A DNA stretch of 64,000 nucleotides, from the NCBI RefSeq assembly GCF_032854445.1, contig NC_088300.1, forward strand, positions 20,071,608 to 20,135,607, written 5' to 3'. This DNA is from Liolophura sinensis. Its lineage: Eukaryota > Mollusca > Polyplacophora > Chitonida > Chitonidae. The notes beneath the pieces are model-generated. The model saw nothing but the letters and a program-made list of their open reading frames with translations. It did no database searches and had not been told where the DNA came from. Positions 47,732 through 58,879 of the stretch are shown here, piece by piece. Position numbers and translations under genes: made by a program. Each line of letters begins with the position of its first letter. Position 1 is the first letter of the stretch.

Positions 47732-48083
47732 ACCGATGAAAGCAGGTCAAAAGGGGAGAAAGGAGAGTTATTGAGAGTTTTGGATGCTTTCGCTGTAGGC
47801 CTTTTGTGCTGAATTTTGGTGTCTTTATAGCCTCTGGCTTTGTTACATCATATTTCCACCGAGCACTTGTTCAGTCTGAACTTGTATATTTAATTTGTGC
47901 TCTTGTGTACACAGTGCTTATTAGTACACGGACCATGTCTGTGGATTTGTGTGTATATTTCATCATACACTCAGTTATACTGCGGATTTTCCCTCTTATG
48001 AATATTGCCTCTGTGCATTTATGCCTGTGTGGTATATATTGTGGAATATATGCGTCCGTTTGGACTTGACACCGTTGTACATG

Positions 48084-48180
48084 TAAGTACTTTAGTATTT
48101 GTATAGATATTGCTATCCTTTCTTGTTAAACTTAAGTACTTTAGTATTTGTATAAGTCTTGTTATCTGTTCTTGTTAAAC
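48084..48180. repeat. 50-bp direct repeat within the LTR
   Basis: AAGTACTTTAGTATTTGTAT followed by a TTGTTAAAC ending occurs twice in tandem, the second copy directly before the poly(A) signals. Confidence 0.9.
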
Positions 48181-49139
48181 CTAATAAATTGTTGAAAAAT
48201 AAAATCTGCTGGTTTTGGTTACTTTTTTGTGCGGCTAAACTGTCGTGTATTTCGAACAAGCCATCTCTTTATAATACAGACAGTTTGGGTCGTAACAAAA
48301 TATCGACCAAAATGCAAATAAACTCGAGAATAATCGAATTAAAAAGTCAACTCTCCTATACATGTATTCAAATGTTTATGAAGGATTAACTGAGCATCTG
48401 AACATTTAAAATTCCAAATCACTAATCCATGTTGAATGGCAGCTTGAATCTCTCGCTTCCCAAACACAAGCAATATTTAGTCAATACTTTTTCGATGAAA
48501 AAAGTCGAAACAATTTAGGATCAAGCATAACAATGACAGATTCTGAGTTGATCTTAAATAATGAAAAGTTAGGGTATGATTACGATAGCTTCCGTAATAA
48601 TTTCAGTGCGGTGTGCTGTTGTCTATGGGTACAGATGGTGTATGTGCTAAATGCAGTCTTGTGATGGGTGGGGTATCGGTTAGTTTCAAATAAACTTCAC
48701 AGAAATGAAGAAGATTATATAAAAAGTAGTCGTTACAGTGTAGATTTGTTATGGAAGGTTGAGATGGAGTGACGTAAATGCATGTATAAATGTATCTATT
48801 CTTTGTATTAAAACGACACGACTGTTCAAGCAAATAGTATCAAATTTCATGTAATCTGTCAGATCGATCTTATTAGCGAACCAAAATTGCAGGCAAGACA
48901 AGATGAAGGATACTTTTACTTCGTGTAATTTTGGCAAAGGACCATCAAAACAATATTAAAAAGTATTCAATTATCTATGGCAGACTGTTCCATTACGTTA
49001 AATGACTTGTCTAAAAATGGCAAGTTTACCTCCTAATCGTATGAGTCATTAAACCTAGTCTACAGCTTTTCCCTCCTCAGAAACAGTCTGATTTCCAGCC
49101 TCATTAGCGTGAGTTAGCAATTTTCAACTCCTGTACTCA

Positions 49140-49180
49140 CCAATATTTTTTTTTTATTTTTTTTTGTCTTTTTTTTTGCC
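49140..49180. repeat. T-rich run
   Basis: Poly-T broken by A, G and C (about 49143-49179) at the point where unit B has CCATTTTTTGTTCGTTTG; a length-variable site between units. Confidence 0.9.
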
Positions 49181-50261
49181 GCAAGCTCTCCGTCAGATAG
49201 ATGGAAGTGTAGACAGTGCTTCCAAGAGCAACTCACAAGCTTTTGTTCACAGAAAACGCCTTTCAAGTAAAATAAATGTTAAAATTAAATTAATCTCCAC
49301 CTATTAGTTGCCTAGCATGGCCGGGAGCGTAAAAGGAAGTGCGGATTTGATTCACTGAATCTCCTTTAGCCAATTTCGGTAAGTTACGTGTTAAAAGAAA
49401 AACTGTACAATGACGGCGGGTAGACACTGGAGATTAGCAATTTATCACGCCGTGGATAAATGTGGTACTGTGTTCCACACCCTGACTTTAGCCAAAGTTG
49501 GATTGCTTTTTTTCTTTTTCATCGTCGTATTAATTCTCGCAGAAAACATTATCGTTGCATTTCTTTCCGAGTTGCCTTGCAAAAAGTTGACAATGTGGAG
49601 AGGAATTTTACACAGGAGTGAAATATGTACTTTTTTTCTCGTCAATATCTGTGGTTTGGCAGCAATCATCCACTGTTTCCTACACTATGAATTGGCTCCA
49701 CGTGACTTTCCAACTCTTGCGTGATTTCAGCGTAATACCCCCTCGTGATTTAATATATAATGTAATATGTTGTTTTTACCCTAACAGCCGCATAGGGCTG
49801 GTTGATGCTTTCGCAAATTGGATGTGACGTATGTGAGGAAAAGTAATACGAAAACCATATGAATGAGAAATCAGTTGTAACGACTTGTCGCAACGAATCG
49901 CGACATGCATGTACAATTCGATCTGGTGAGTATTCACTTACAGGCTAATGTTTGGTATACAAGACTCCAGCAGATGGTTCATTAAGACTGTCGGTACGAC
50001 ATGGTTTAGAACGCATTAAAACAACAACACCTTGACATTTTTTTCTGGTCTGACAAATGAGCATATCAGAAAACGTTACAAAACACTTTACTTATCACCT
50101 ACGTTAGTTGGGAACCAAATGCATAGGACGTGATTTACAGGCCTAAATGCTGGAAGCTTGTTTAGTAGCGCTATGCTGACTGCGTTACTTCCGTGATCAG
50201 GGTGGCTTATGTGTTTGTTTGTTTCACTGCTTCAAAGTCCCTTTCAACATCACTGTGGTGT

Positions 50262-50365
50262 CGTGTTGTAGCAGGTCGGATCCAGTGCTGCTATACTCGT
50301 AGTGTTGCCTCACTGGAACGACATGCCAAAGTTACCAGGAGCCAGACATCAGATACGAGGCCTAA
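50262..50365 (-). mobile_element. Old SINE (CACTC-tail family) remnant, unit C
   Basis: TTGTAGCAGGTCGGATCCAG, TGTTGCCTCACTGGAACGAC and ATGCCAAAG match in reverse the body beside the 30-bp array (GTTCCAGTGAGGCGGCACC at 56222). Best preserved of the three cluster remnants. Confidence 0.55.
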
Positions 50366-50571
50366 TTCAATCTCCTTAAACTCACATCAGGTCGATCTTA
50401 CGCTGATCGCCAGACAAGGCACATAACCACTGTTAAAGCCTTAGGTATAATTCTGGACCATTGACGTCAAATAAATTACAAGTAACATCAACACATTCAC
50501 CTTTTTACCTAATTGTCCATAAACCAAGGTACAAGGTGTGGAATTTGTTACTTTTTAATTTTTTAGTTATA

Positions 50572-50664
50572 TATGATTTATTTATTTATTAGATTGGTGT
50601 TTTAAGCCGAACTCAAGAATATTTCACATATACGACGACGGCCAGCATTATAGAGGGTAGAAAC
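50572..50664 (-). mobile_element. SINE 3'-end fragment between units C and D
   Basis: ATTTATTTATTAGATTGGTG, TTTTAAGCCGAACTCAAGAA, TATACGACGACGGCCAGC, then stops at GAGGGTAGAAACC. Reverse orientation, about the last 90 bp of the family. Absent at the A/B and B/C junctions, so inserted after the units arose. Confidence 0.88.
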
Positions 50665-51994
50665 CTTCAGTGTTCAGATCTTTATGAAGAATTAATTGGG
50701 TATCTGAACATTTTAAAATTCCAAATCAGCGATCCATGTTAAATGCCTTTATGAAAAAAGAAATCGAAATAAATTAGGAACAAGCTTCACAAGGACAGAA
50801 CTCAGTTGAGCTTAAAACATAAAAAGTGTGGCTACAAAAGCTTCAGTAATAACTCCAATCGCTTACAGTGCAGTGTGATGTTGCCTATGGTTAGGGCTAA
50901 TGTATGTGTTCAAAGTGGTCGTGTGGTGTGTGGGCGGGGTACCGGGTGGTTTCACAGTAAACTTCACAGAATTGATGAACAATACAGAAAAGGTATTCTT
51001 TAGAGTGTAGATTTGGCATGGTTAAGTTGGGAAGGGCTGACATATTAATGCCCATAGGAATGTATCTATTCCTTATATTAAAACATCCCCTCTGTTCAAG
51101 CAACTGGTACCAAGATTCGCGTAATCTGTCACATTGATCTTATTATCTCTGGCTGAAAACTAAACTAGGAAAAACAAGATGAGAGATACAATTACTCCAT
51201 GTAACTTTGGCAAAAGCGCTATCATAGCAATACCTTAAAGAATGTTCGACATACTATAACTGACTTTTCCATTACAGTACAGAACTTGAAAAGTTTACCG
51301 CACAATCATCTGAGTGATAAAACCTAGTCTCCCTCCTGAGAAACATCTGAAAAAAAATCTGATTTTCAGTCTCGTTACCGGAGATCATCAATTTTCAACT
51401 CCTGCGCTCAACATTTTTTGTTTGTTTTTTTTCTTGCCTCAAGCTATCCATCGAATAGACGACCTTTCAAGCGGAACAGACCTTAAAATCAAATTAAACT
51501 CCACATTATAGTTAGGTAGCATAAACAAGAGCGTAACAGGATGTGTGGATTTCATTTCACTCGATCTCCATACGCGAATTTTCCGGAAGTTACGTGTGAA
51601 AAGAAAGTCTGTACATTGATAACAGCGAGTAGACAGCGGAGATTAGCATTTCATCAGAACGTGGGACAAAGTGGTATTGTGTTCCACACTCTGACTTTAG
51701 CCAAGGTTGGATCGTTTTTTAAAGCTCATTTTGATTCCCCCAGAAAACAGCATCCAGGCATTTGTTTTTGAGCTAATTCGCAAAAAATTTACAATCTGGA
51801 GAGGAAATTCACAAAGGAGCGAAAGAAAGTGCTATTTTTTCTCGTCAGTGTCCGTAGTTTGGCCGCAATCATCCACTGTTTCCCACACTATGGATTTGCT
51901 ACACGTGACTTTCCGGCTCTTGCGTGATTTCAACGTAATACACTCTCGTGATTTAACATATAATGTAATATCTTGCTTTCACACTAACATTGAT

Positions 51995-52230
51995 GATAAA
52001 ACAGCCGCACAGAGATGGTTAATGGCTTCGCGAATTGGATGTGACGTATGCGAGTAAAAATCTGCATTAGAAACGGTTTGTGAGTAATGAAAGCAGGGAT
52101 TAGATTATTCATCTTCGATGACTTGCGATTTAACGGGGAATATTCGATAATATGAGTTGATTCGCGTCAAAATACAATCTTGTCGCCATGAAAAATGTGT
52201 CTTTGCATTTATGGTGCATATGGACATGAC
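51995..52230. repeat. Conserved module 2, unit D copy
   Basis: The 64 identical bases lie at 52052-52115. The - strand frame is open through MNNLIPAFITHKPFLMQIFT and ends at the same HQC-stop as in A; upstream an 8-base deletion breaks the frame relative to A and B. Confidence 0.85.
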
Positions 52231-52670
52231 AGTTTATATTGCATTGTGCGGAAGCCTTTCTATTCTAGAGCAAAAAGGGTGATGGGCGCAAAATCGCGTG
52301 AAGTAAATGGTCAGATATAGTAAATGCTTCAACGCAAAAATAGGTTTGATTCTTATGCCTACATATGACATGAACACTGAAAAAGCGTTCTCATCTTGTT
52401 TTAAATTCTATATGAATGTCTCCTACAAAGACCCTCAATATTACTTCGTTGATGTCAATCGACTTTACCTCTCTGATTTCAGAAATGAACATAGCGTTCA
52501 CGACACCTGTGAATAGTGCTCCGTGGTGGGTACAAATCCTTTTATTACACGGGATATTCCATCGACACTATAAAGGTGAGATGCAGAATTATGTTGGCCG
52601 TGTCAGTCATCTAAACCTATTTAGTTGAGCGCGACCAGGAATACCGCCAGTATATCTTTGGGGAAAATAG

Positions 52671-53345
52671 CGTGAAATGTTTGTGAAATGGATATATTAT
52701 ATATAGCACCTATGATGTAATTCTTTTCAAGTAAGCACGGGTTTCAGAACCAAAATAAAAACTATATCCATTGATTTATCATCTGTGCTATCTCTAGTCT
52801 CATTTAAATCCTTGAGGGGTGATATATTTTAATTTCTGAGACAGTTTTGTTGGGTACGTCTGGCTTGTCTGAAACTAATAAATCCTCAATACTTGTGTAC
52901 TAAAAAATAAATGAAAAATATCCAATTGTGATATGATTATTTCATTCGATGCAATGCAAGAACAGGCACACATCTGTCGACTAAGTACAGTTTCTACGTG
53001 ATATGGATATGTTATATGGAGCACCCATCATGTCCTTCAGTTCATGTAATCACAAGTTCCGGTACCGAAATAGAAACCATCTCCACTGATTTGTCATCTG
53101 TACTTTCTCTAGTTTCATTTAAATCCTTCAGGAGTGATATATTTCACTTTCTCTGACAGTTTTGTCGGGTGCGTCTGATTTGTCTGAGACAAATAATATA
53201 AATAATATAATATTTAATGATATAAATAATGAATAATAAATAATGATAATAATAAATTATCAATATAAATGTACCACAAATCCGACTGTATTATGATTAT
53301 TTAGTTTAAGTTAAAGCAAGAACTGGTGCAGATCTATCAAAGAAA
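52671..53345. repeat. Internal tandem duplication in unit D
   Basis: The segment containing CATTGATTTATCATCTGTGC, GAGGGGTGATATATTT and GACAGTTTTGTTGGGTACGT (52671-52985) is repeated with changes at 52997-53345 (CACTGATTTGTCATCTGTAC, CAGGAGTGATATATTTC, GACAGTTTTGTCGGGTGCGT). Unit B has it once (about 44935-45230). An (AAT)-rich stretch at 53195-53265 lies in the second copy. Confidence 0.85.
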
Positions 53346-53514
53346 GTAAAAGTACAATTTCCAAAACAAATGTTGCTATTTATGAGATCTTCAGAAACCT
53401 AATAAACACTGATTTCTCACATGCAACCAAGACAAAGAAACTCATACTTAAATGTTGTTATATTGTTAACATTTTACTGTAGTAAAACCTAGACGATCTC
53501 CCTTTTGGCGGTTT

Positions 53515-53795
53515 CTCATATTAGGCGTAAGTTTGAGTGGGGACGGCATCCACTGAGCCCGGACGATCCTATACCAACACACGTGGACATCACACTAAGC
53601 TGGATAATACACGCCTCCAGGCTGCCGCAGCCCTAAACTTCTTACATCTTCAGTTTCAATACCCTTCCTACAACCAAGTTTAATTGCACCATTCAGAACT
53701 AAATCTCATCCGATAGCTGCTGTAAATTCTCCCCGCACGATCCATAGGTAACACCATATTGGGCATAGAGGAAAAAAGCCTGAGGGCTTGTAAAT
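53515..53795. repeat. Conserved module 1, unit D copy
   Basis: From CTCATATTAGGCGTAAGTTT to GAGGGCTTGTAAAT. Nearly identical to the B copy, including the stretch AATTGCACCATTCAGAAC missing from A. Conservation drops sharply after GGTAACACCATATTGG. Confidence 0.88.
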
Positions 53796-54387
53796 TATCT
53801 TGTGTTGTAAGGGATTATCACGTTTGAATATTCTCTAGATATGCTGTCTGTCAATTCACCATGAATTACTGAAATTCCCCTGCCCTACTAATATGTCTCT
53901 CCAGAGAAATTTTCCACAAACTGAGCCGATATCTTCTAGCCTGAAAATGTGTATATAGACATATTTAACTTAAAATGCACATGAGGTGTATTTTCGCTGG
54001 TGAAAACTAAAGAAACATTGACGGGAGATAAATGTAGATGAAAAATGTAAAAATATGGTAAAGCGGTGGGTTTTAACGCCGTAAGTCGTGAAATCGAGTT
54101 TCAGTGTCAGAAACTCACTACATGCATGGGATCTATCTCTGCACACACACAGTTAATCATATACTTATCATTGCTCATGACTCTCACCTCAACAACCCAT
54201 ATGAGGCCGCTTGGTAGAAATACATGTACTGTCCCATCCAGGCGTTGAAAGTGACATTCCCATAACAATGATGCATGTTCCAGGTCTATAATCGCAAGAT
54301 CAATTTCTAACTCAGTCCGCATTGCCGATATTACTCAATTGACACACGCTAGTAAATGTTTTGAGTCAAAAATATCAACGGTCGTAA

Positions 54388-54532
54388 GTGGGAAGGTCTG
54401 ACAGCAACCTGCGGATGGTCGTGAGTTTCCCCCGGGCTGTGCCCGGTTTCCACCCTCCATAATGCTGGCCGCCGTCGTATAAGTGAAATATTCTTGAGTA
54501 CGGCGTAAAACACCAATCAAAAAAAAAAATTT
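54388..54532 (+). mobile_element. 5'-truncated SINE, young-looking
   Basis: CAGCAACCTGCGGATGGTCG, GGTTTCCACCCTCCATAATG, CTGGCCGCCGTCGTATAAGT, AAATATTCTTGAGTACGGCG, TAAAACACCAATCAAAAAAA. The tail is a plain A run rather than (AAAT)n. Inserted in unit D only. Confidence 0.9.
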
Positions 54533-55345
54533 AAACTAGAAATACAATGAAAACAGAGGGCTCTTCACTAGACATTGCACACACGGAGCAATCAGTGTTA
54601 ACGTCTTGTCGCAACTAGTTAAGGCGCTATTGCACATACAAGTATATACAAGTGTGTCGATCTGGTGAGTAACATTCACTTAGAGGCCAGTGTTTGGTCT
54701 TACTGACTCTAGCCCAAGGTTCATGGAAACTATTGGCACGACATGGTTTAGAAAGCACCAAAAAAACAGCTTGACGTTTTTCTGGCGTGAGATGAGTAAC
54801 TAATTGAGCACATCAGAAAACATTACAAAACACTTTAGATATCATCTACATCAATAATCTACATGCACGCCCACGAGATCTAATTATGCACACAGAGCCT
54901 CACTTTAATTACCGAATGGATTCGAAGTGATATATAGGCCTACATGCTGGGAGCTCGTTTACTTGTCCTATGCCGTCTGCGTTGCTTCCTCTGTCCATGC
55001 ATTGTCCAGATAGGCCTACTGTACCTGGCAACCCGGCCACAATGATTACATTCTCTCTCTACAGTGTTGTAACAACCAGTATTGCTGCAACAGTCCAGCA
55101 TAGGGAGATGTTTATTTCCATGGGTTTTGTTCCCTGAAAGTTTAATAAAACACAGGTTTCAACTTGCTGATGAATTTTCGTGGCAATCTATTCAGGACTC
55201 GGCGGAGTTTTTACCGGCTTGCAGGCACAAACGCGAGTGCTTTAGAGGACAAATCACCTGCTATGCCGACTATCGATGAGAATCTAACTTCCACGCTTGA
55301 CTCTCAGTATCTCAGGTACAGATCTCAAGTCATGGTCGGCTTGTT

Positions 55346-56150
55346 GTCAGTATAATGTCACTGGAAGGGTCTAGTGTCAGTATAATGTCACTGGAGAGGT
55401 CTAGTGCCAGTATAATGTCACTGGAAGGATCTAGTGCCAGTATAATGTCACTGGCAGGGTCTAGTGTCAGTATAATGTCACTGGAAGGGTCTAGTGTCAC
55501 TATAATGTCACTGGAAGGGTCTAGTGCCAGTATAATGCCACTGGCAGGGTGTAGTGCCAGTATAATGTCACTGGAAGGGTCTAGTGCCAGTATAATGTCA
55601 CTGGCAGGGTCTAGTGTCAGTATAATGTCACTGGAAGGGTCTAGTGTCAGTATGTCACTGGAAGGGTCTAGTGCCAGTATAATGTCACTGGAAGGGTCTA
55701 GTGCCAGTATAATGTCACTGGGATGGCGTGATGTCAGTAAAATGTCACTGGGTGGGCATGGCGTCAGAATAATGTCGCTGGGAGGGCCTAGTGTCAGTAT
55801 GTCACTGGCAGGGTCTAGTGTCAGTATGTCACTGGCAGGGTCTAGTGTCAGTATCTCACCGGCAGGGTCTAGTGTCAGTATGTCACTGGCAGGGTCTAGT
55901 GCCAGTATAATGTCACTGGGATGGCGTGATGTCAGTAAAATGTCACTGGAAGGGTCTAGTGTCAGTATAATGTCACGGGGATGGCTTGTTGTCAGCATAA
56001 TGTCACTGGCAGGGTCTAGTGCAAGTATAATGTCACTGGGATGGCGTGATGTCAGTAAAATGTCACTGGGTGGGCATGGTGTCAGTATAATGTCACTAGG
56101 AGGGCCGGATGTCGGTATAATGGCTCTGGGAGGGTCTGGTGCCAGTAAAA
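55346..56150. repeat. 30-bp minisatellite, about 27 copies
   Basis: Unit GTCAGTATAATGTCACTGGA plus AGGGTCTAGT; some units are 27 bp (TATGTCAC without AAT), so steps stay multiples of three. Right-hand units are more varied (GGGATGGCGTGAT, GGGTGGGCATGGC) and grade into a SINE body. Open frames follow on both strands: + 55355-56305 (316 residues, blocks of SLEGSSVSIM) and - 55330-55998 (222 residues, blocks of DIILTLDPSS). Being open on both strands, neither is evidence for a gene. Confidence 0.95.
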
Positions 56151-56330
56151 TGTCATTAAGTGCGCCTTGTGTCAGTATAATGTTATGGGGTGGGGCTGGG
56201 TGTCTGGAGTTTCCGCACGGTGTTCCAGTGAGGCGGCACCATTACTGTGTTGTCAGATCATACGACGAAAGCAAACTGAAGTCGCCAGTAGCATTAGGTG
56301 CCTGATGTCAGTATAATGTCAGTAAGAGAG
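56150..56330 (+). mobile_element. SINE body fragment adjoining the 30-bp array
   Basis: GTGTCAGTATAATGTTATGG, GGTGGGGCTGGGTGTCTGGA, GTTCCAGTGAGGCGGCACCA, in the order known for the CACTC-tail SINE family of molluscs; the array repeats its first 30 bp. A last CAGTATAATGTCAG lies at about 56308. Confidence 0.6.
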
Positions 56331-56334
56331 TGCT

Positions 56335-58795
56335 TTACTCTCTACATGCGCGTCTATATATCAGGCGTGGTTGTTGGACTTTTCCACAGTCCTTGCTAAC
56401 CGAAGTTGCCTGTTCATCTAAATAACAATTATCACAGTATTGATTGCAGTCGTTTATGTTTTTCTAGTTTCATCAATATAACGTGATGAGACTGGCATCC
56501 TCTCAGGCAAGAGACAGGAGATACTAACATATCGTGCCATTAAAACGATATCGAAGACTTAACACCTCAGGCGGTGGTGCAGTTAAAACACCGAATGCCA
56601 TATCTAACGCTAATCCCTTCATTACGTGACGAAGAAAACAGCACGTCAAATTGCCCGCTTGAATCAATAGCAATTTTTCCCGGGGCTTTATCACGGGTGA
56701 AGACGAAAAGTGGAATGTTGACAAGAGTTCGAGGCTGAGACAAAAAAAAACAGAGGAACTCCAAGTGTACGTAAAGGGACCTCATCTTAATCAGAAAGGT
56801 CGGGACTCGGTCGAAAAAAAAATCTCTAGCAAACAATGAATGGGAAAGGTGATATCCGAAACTGACAGTTAACAGAACGGGCGGGTGGTCTGGTAGAGTC
56901 ATATAATCTGCTAGGGTTTCTCGTTTTTTTGCAGGAAGCGAAATAAAAGTTCATACTTGCTGATGGTCTTACAAACTTGGATGAAGACTAGGTAACGTAT
57001 GTCCTCTACGGCGTATACGTGTTTTTGTCAATGCTTATAACCTATTCAAGAGCCGACTACTCCCATTTTAGTGTTCGTACCACAACACCATAGATATCAG
57101 ACACAAAAAAGGCCAAAATAATAAAATAATAATATTCATCCTCTCGAACGAGTATTCCTGCTGCTTTTGTTGCTTTCAAGATTTGTAATCGTTGAAGTGC
57201 TGACAGGATTGTTTGAAAGTAATTCATTTTCAAAATGGACCCTAATGGCATTAGGAAGAAAAATTGCTTTAAACGGTTAAGCAATTATCAGAGAGTTCAA
57301 GAATCAATATCAATGGTTTGGGAAACCACAAGAGTACAATATCAAAATAAAGGTTTTAAATAGCATTCAGATACATGCTGTGAACGTCACATATCAGTGA
57401 GTTGCCCAAAGCTGGTGGTTTAATCAGGACACTTCCTGTTTGCTACACCATTAAAACTGAAAAGCTTTGGTTTTAAGGCACTTTACTCTCCGTTTATCGG
57501 CATTTGTGTTTTTCATCAACAATTGTACAGCGTGTAAATGCACACTATAACATTCAAACCCATAGAATCAATCCGAGGTGTGTATTGTTTCTAATTCCGT
57601 TGCTGTGTTATGTAAGAGAAAAGTGATCTACTCTCAGGACAACTCTTCTGTCCGTTACGAGTTCGGATTCTCAGATCACTGACAAGTCCAAGACGATCAG
57701 ACAAAAGCTGTCTCTGGTCAAGTTCTCGGCCCTTGATATCAGTAATTGTCAGTTGTGTTATATTTACCAGGTTTGCTCCGGTACGTCGGACAAGGTGATG
57801 GGATGGGATTTGTGTATGAATAGGTGGCGCTCTGCATCGATCACCATATCACAATGGATAGCCGACCTTACCATGTATCAACGCACAATGACTCCGGTCA
57901 AATCAATGCCAAGTGTCACTAAATCTCAATCATGAAGTTTCCAAAACACTTGGAACACACAAATGTGCAAAAATGTGATAAGATTTCCTATTATGAAATT
58001 TCAGAAAATCACTTTGCTTTCGCTGTGATAACAGGCTGTCCAGAAACAATTTGACACGCTCGCTTGTGTGCAAGTATTTCAGAAAATGCGGCTTAGATAC
58101 GAGGTGATGAGTGTTTGGTTTTCATTCATGGAATTCTTTGGTGTGTTAGATTGAGATGGTTCGAATAACGACTGCATGTCGTTGACAAATCCGATTTCTC
58201 TCCACGTATTTTCATTCTGAACTCTCCAGTAACCATTGTCAAATTTAAATGACATTCTTAGCCATTAAACCTTGTATTCAAAAGATTATGAGTGCGGTGT
58301 AAACTTATAATTATCTTCAAAGTGTAGCCTGGTTGTAGCAATTCATTGGTTTGATTAGCTAATATTATATTTCAGCCTTACCTGTCAAGAAGACCTCCAT
58401 TAGCAGGCTTACACAAATAGCAAGGAAAATGGCGCTTTGATTGATTTTACCGCCAGTACCTGTATGTTGCCAGTCTTCTAATAATGATATAGACTATAAT
58501 GATGAAGATGGCCAAGATGTGTTAATCAATCAGCTTTAGCTTATTGAAACCCCATAACAGTGACGTGTTACGCCATGCTGTCATTCTCAGGTTGCACTGT
58601 ATATGGAAGATTTGTCTTTTGAGAGTAGGAGGATGCATTATAAATGGATAAAATGAATGATAAAATGGTGGCGAAAAATGGACAGAAGAGTAACAGGCTT
58701 TTATTTGCTTGCCGGTTTGGGCTTGAAGTTAAACGGATTCTTATGTTTATGTTATTTAGTTTAACTAGATGTAAAGAACTTAGTCATATTAGTTT
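56335..58795. other. Intergenic DNA, nothing recognised
   Basis: - strand frames at 56524-56902 and 57057-57284 and a + frame at 57753-57935 have no recognisable product. No repeats seen. Confidence 0.45.
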
Positions 58796-58802
58796 CCTAT
58801 TA

Positions 58803-58870
58803 GTGCGGCCTCACTGAGGCATGATGAGACAGACATCAGTGATGACATCTTATCCAGCCAACCCACACCA
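58803..58870 (-). mobile_element. Possible SINE remnant (CACTC-tail family)
   Basis: AGTGCGGCCTCACTGAGGCA...GACAGACATCAG resembles, in reverse, the GTTCCAGTGAGGCGGCACC segment at 56222. Short and uncertain. Confidence 0.3.
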
Positions 58871-58879
58871 GGCAGACTT

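Larger units (their letters stand above)
47575..48297 (+). mobile_element. Solo LTR of a retrotransposon
   Basis: 723 bp, beginning TGTTATGTGAAC and ending GGGTCGTAACA (short inverted repeat TGTTA/TAACA), flanked on both sides by AAAT (47571-47574 and 48298-48301). Inside, in order: two perfect heat-shock elements (47687-47699 and 47703-47715), TATATAAG (47724-47731), a direct repeat of about 50 bp (48084-48180), and two AATAAA signals (48183, 48198). This is U3-R-U5 order on the + strand. No internal retroviral-type genes are present, so it is a solo LTR left by recombination. The + strand frame at 47806-48069 is inside R/U5 and is probably not a gene. Confidence 0.85.
41815..48360. repeat. 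Tandem unit B (longest, with an inserted LTR)
   Basis: Starts CATGTATTCAAATATTTATG. Order of landmarks: ATATAAAAGGTAGTCAGTCT (42178), CTTCTCCCTCCTCAGAAACG (42558), module 2 (43256-43510), TGATTTCAGAAATGAACAAA (44753), module 1 (45397-45677), a single copy of the motif expanded in A (46722-46790), the SINE remnant, then a solo LTR (47575-48297). It is the fullest version of the unit apart from the LTR. Short conserved - strand frames exist, but no intact gene is recognised. Confidence 0.88.
48360..50570. repeat. Tandem unit C (internally deleted)
   Basis: Starts CATGTATTCAAATGTTTATG. Carries CTTTTCCCTCCTCAGAAACA (49068), GGGTAGACACTGGAGATTAG (49418), CTTGCGTGATTTCAGCGTAA (49716) and the beginning of module 2, but breaks at GTGACGTATGTGAGG (about 49840) and resumes with sequence matching D from about 54590. 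The middle of the unit, with module 1 and the conserved core of module 2, is therefore absent. A 104-residue + frame (49410-49724) has a hydrophobic stretch FFFFIVVLILAENIIVAFL, but the other copies do not keep it open. Confidence 0.85.
50668..55190. repeat. Tandem unit D
   Basis: Starts GTGTTCAGATCTTTATGAAG. Landmarks: TAGTCTCCCTCCTGAGAAAC (51326), GCGAGTAGACAGCGGAGATT (51625), CTTGCGTGATTTCAACGTAA (51919), module 2 (51995-52230), the exon-like segment (52320-52600), an internal duplication (52671-53345), module 1 (53515-53795), a SINE (54388) and the single-copy CTCTGTCCATGCATTGTCCA motif (54990). Similarity to A and B fades at about 55190 (TTCGTGGCAATCTATTCAGG). Confidence 0.86.

Noticed and set aside
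47806-48069. 87-residue hydrophobic + frame (possible membrane protein)
   Set aside because: Located in the R/U5 part of the solo LTR, downstream of its TATA box; no recognisable family.
55355-56305. 316-residue + strand open frame as a real gene
   Set aside because: Built entirely from the 30-bp repeat, with an equally long - strand frame over the same bases and a tail made of SINE sequence.
56524-56902. Two overlapping - strand frames (66 and 111 residues)
   Set aside because: Different frames over the same DNA, no recognised motif, no acceptor.
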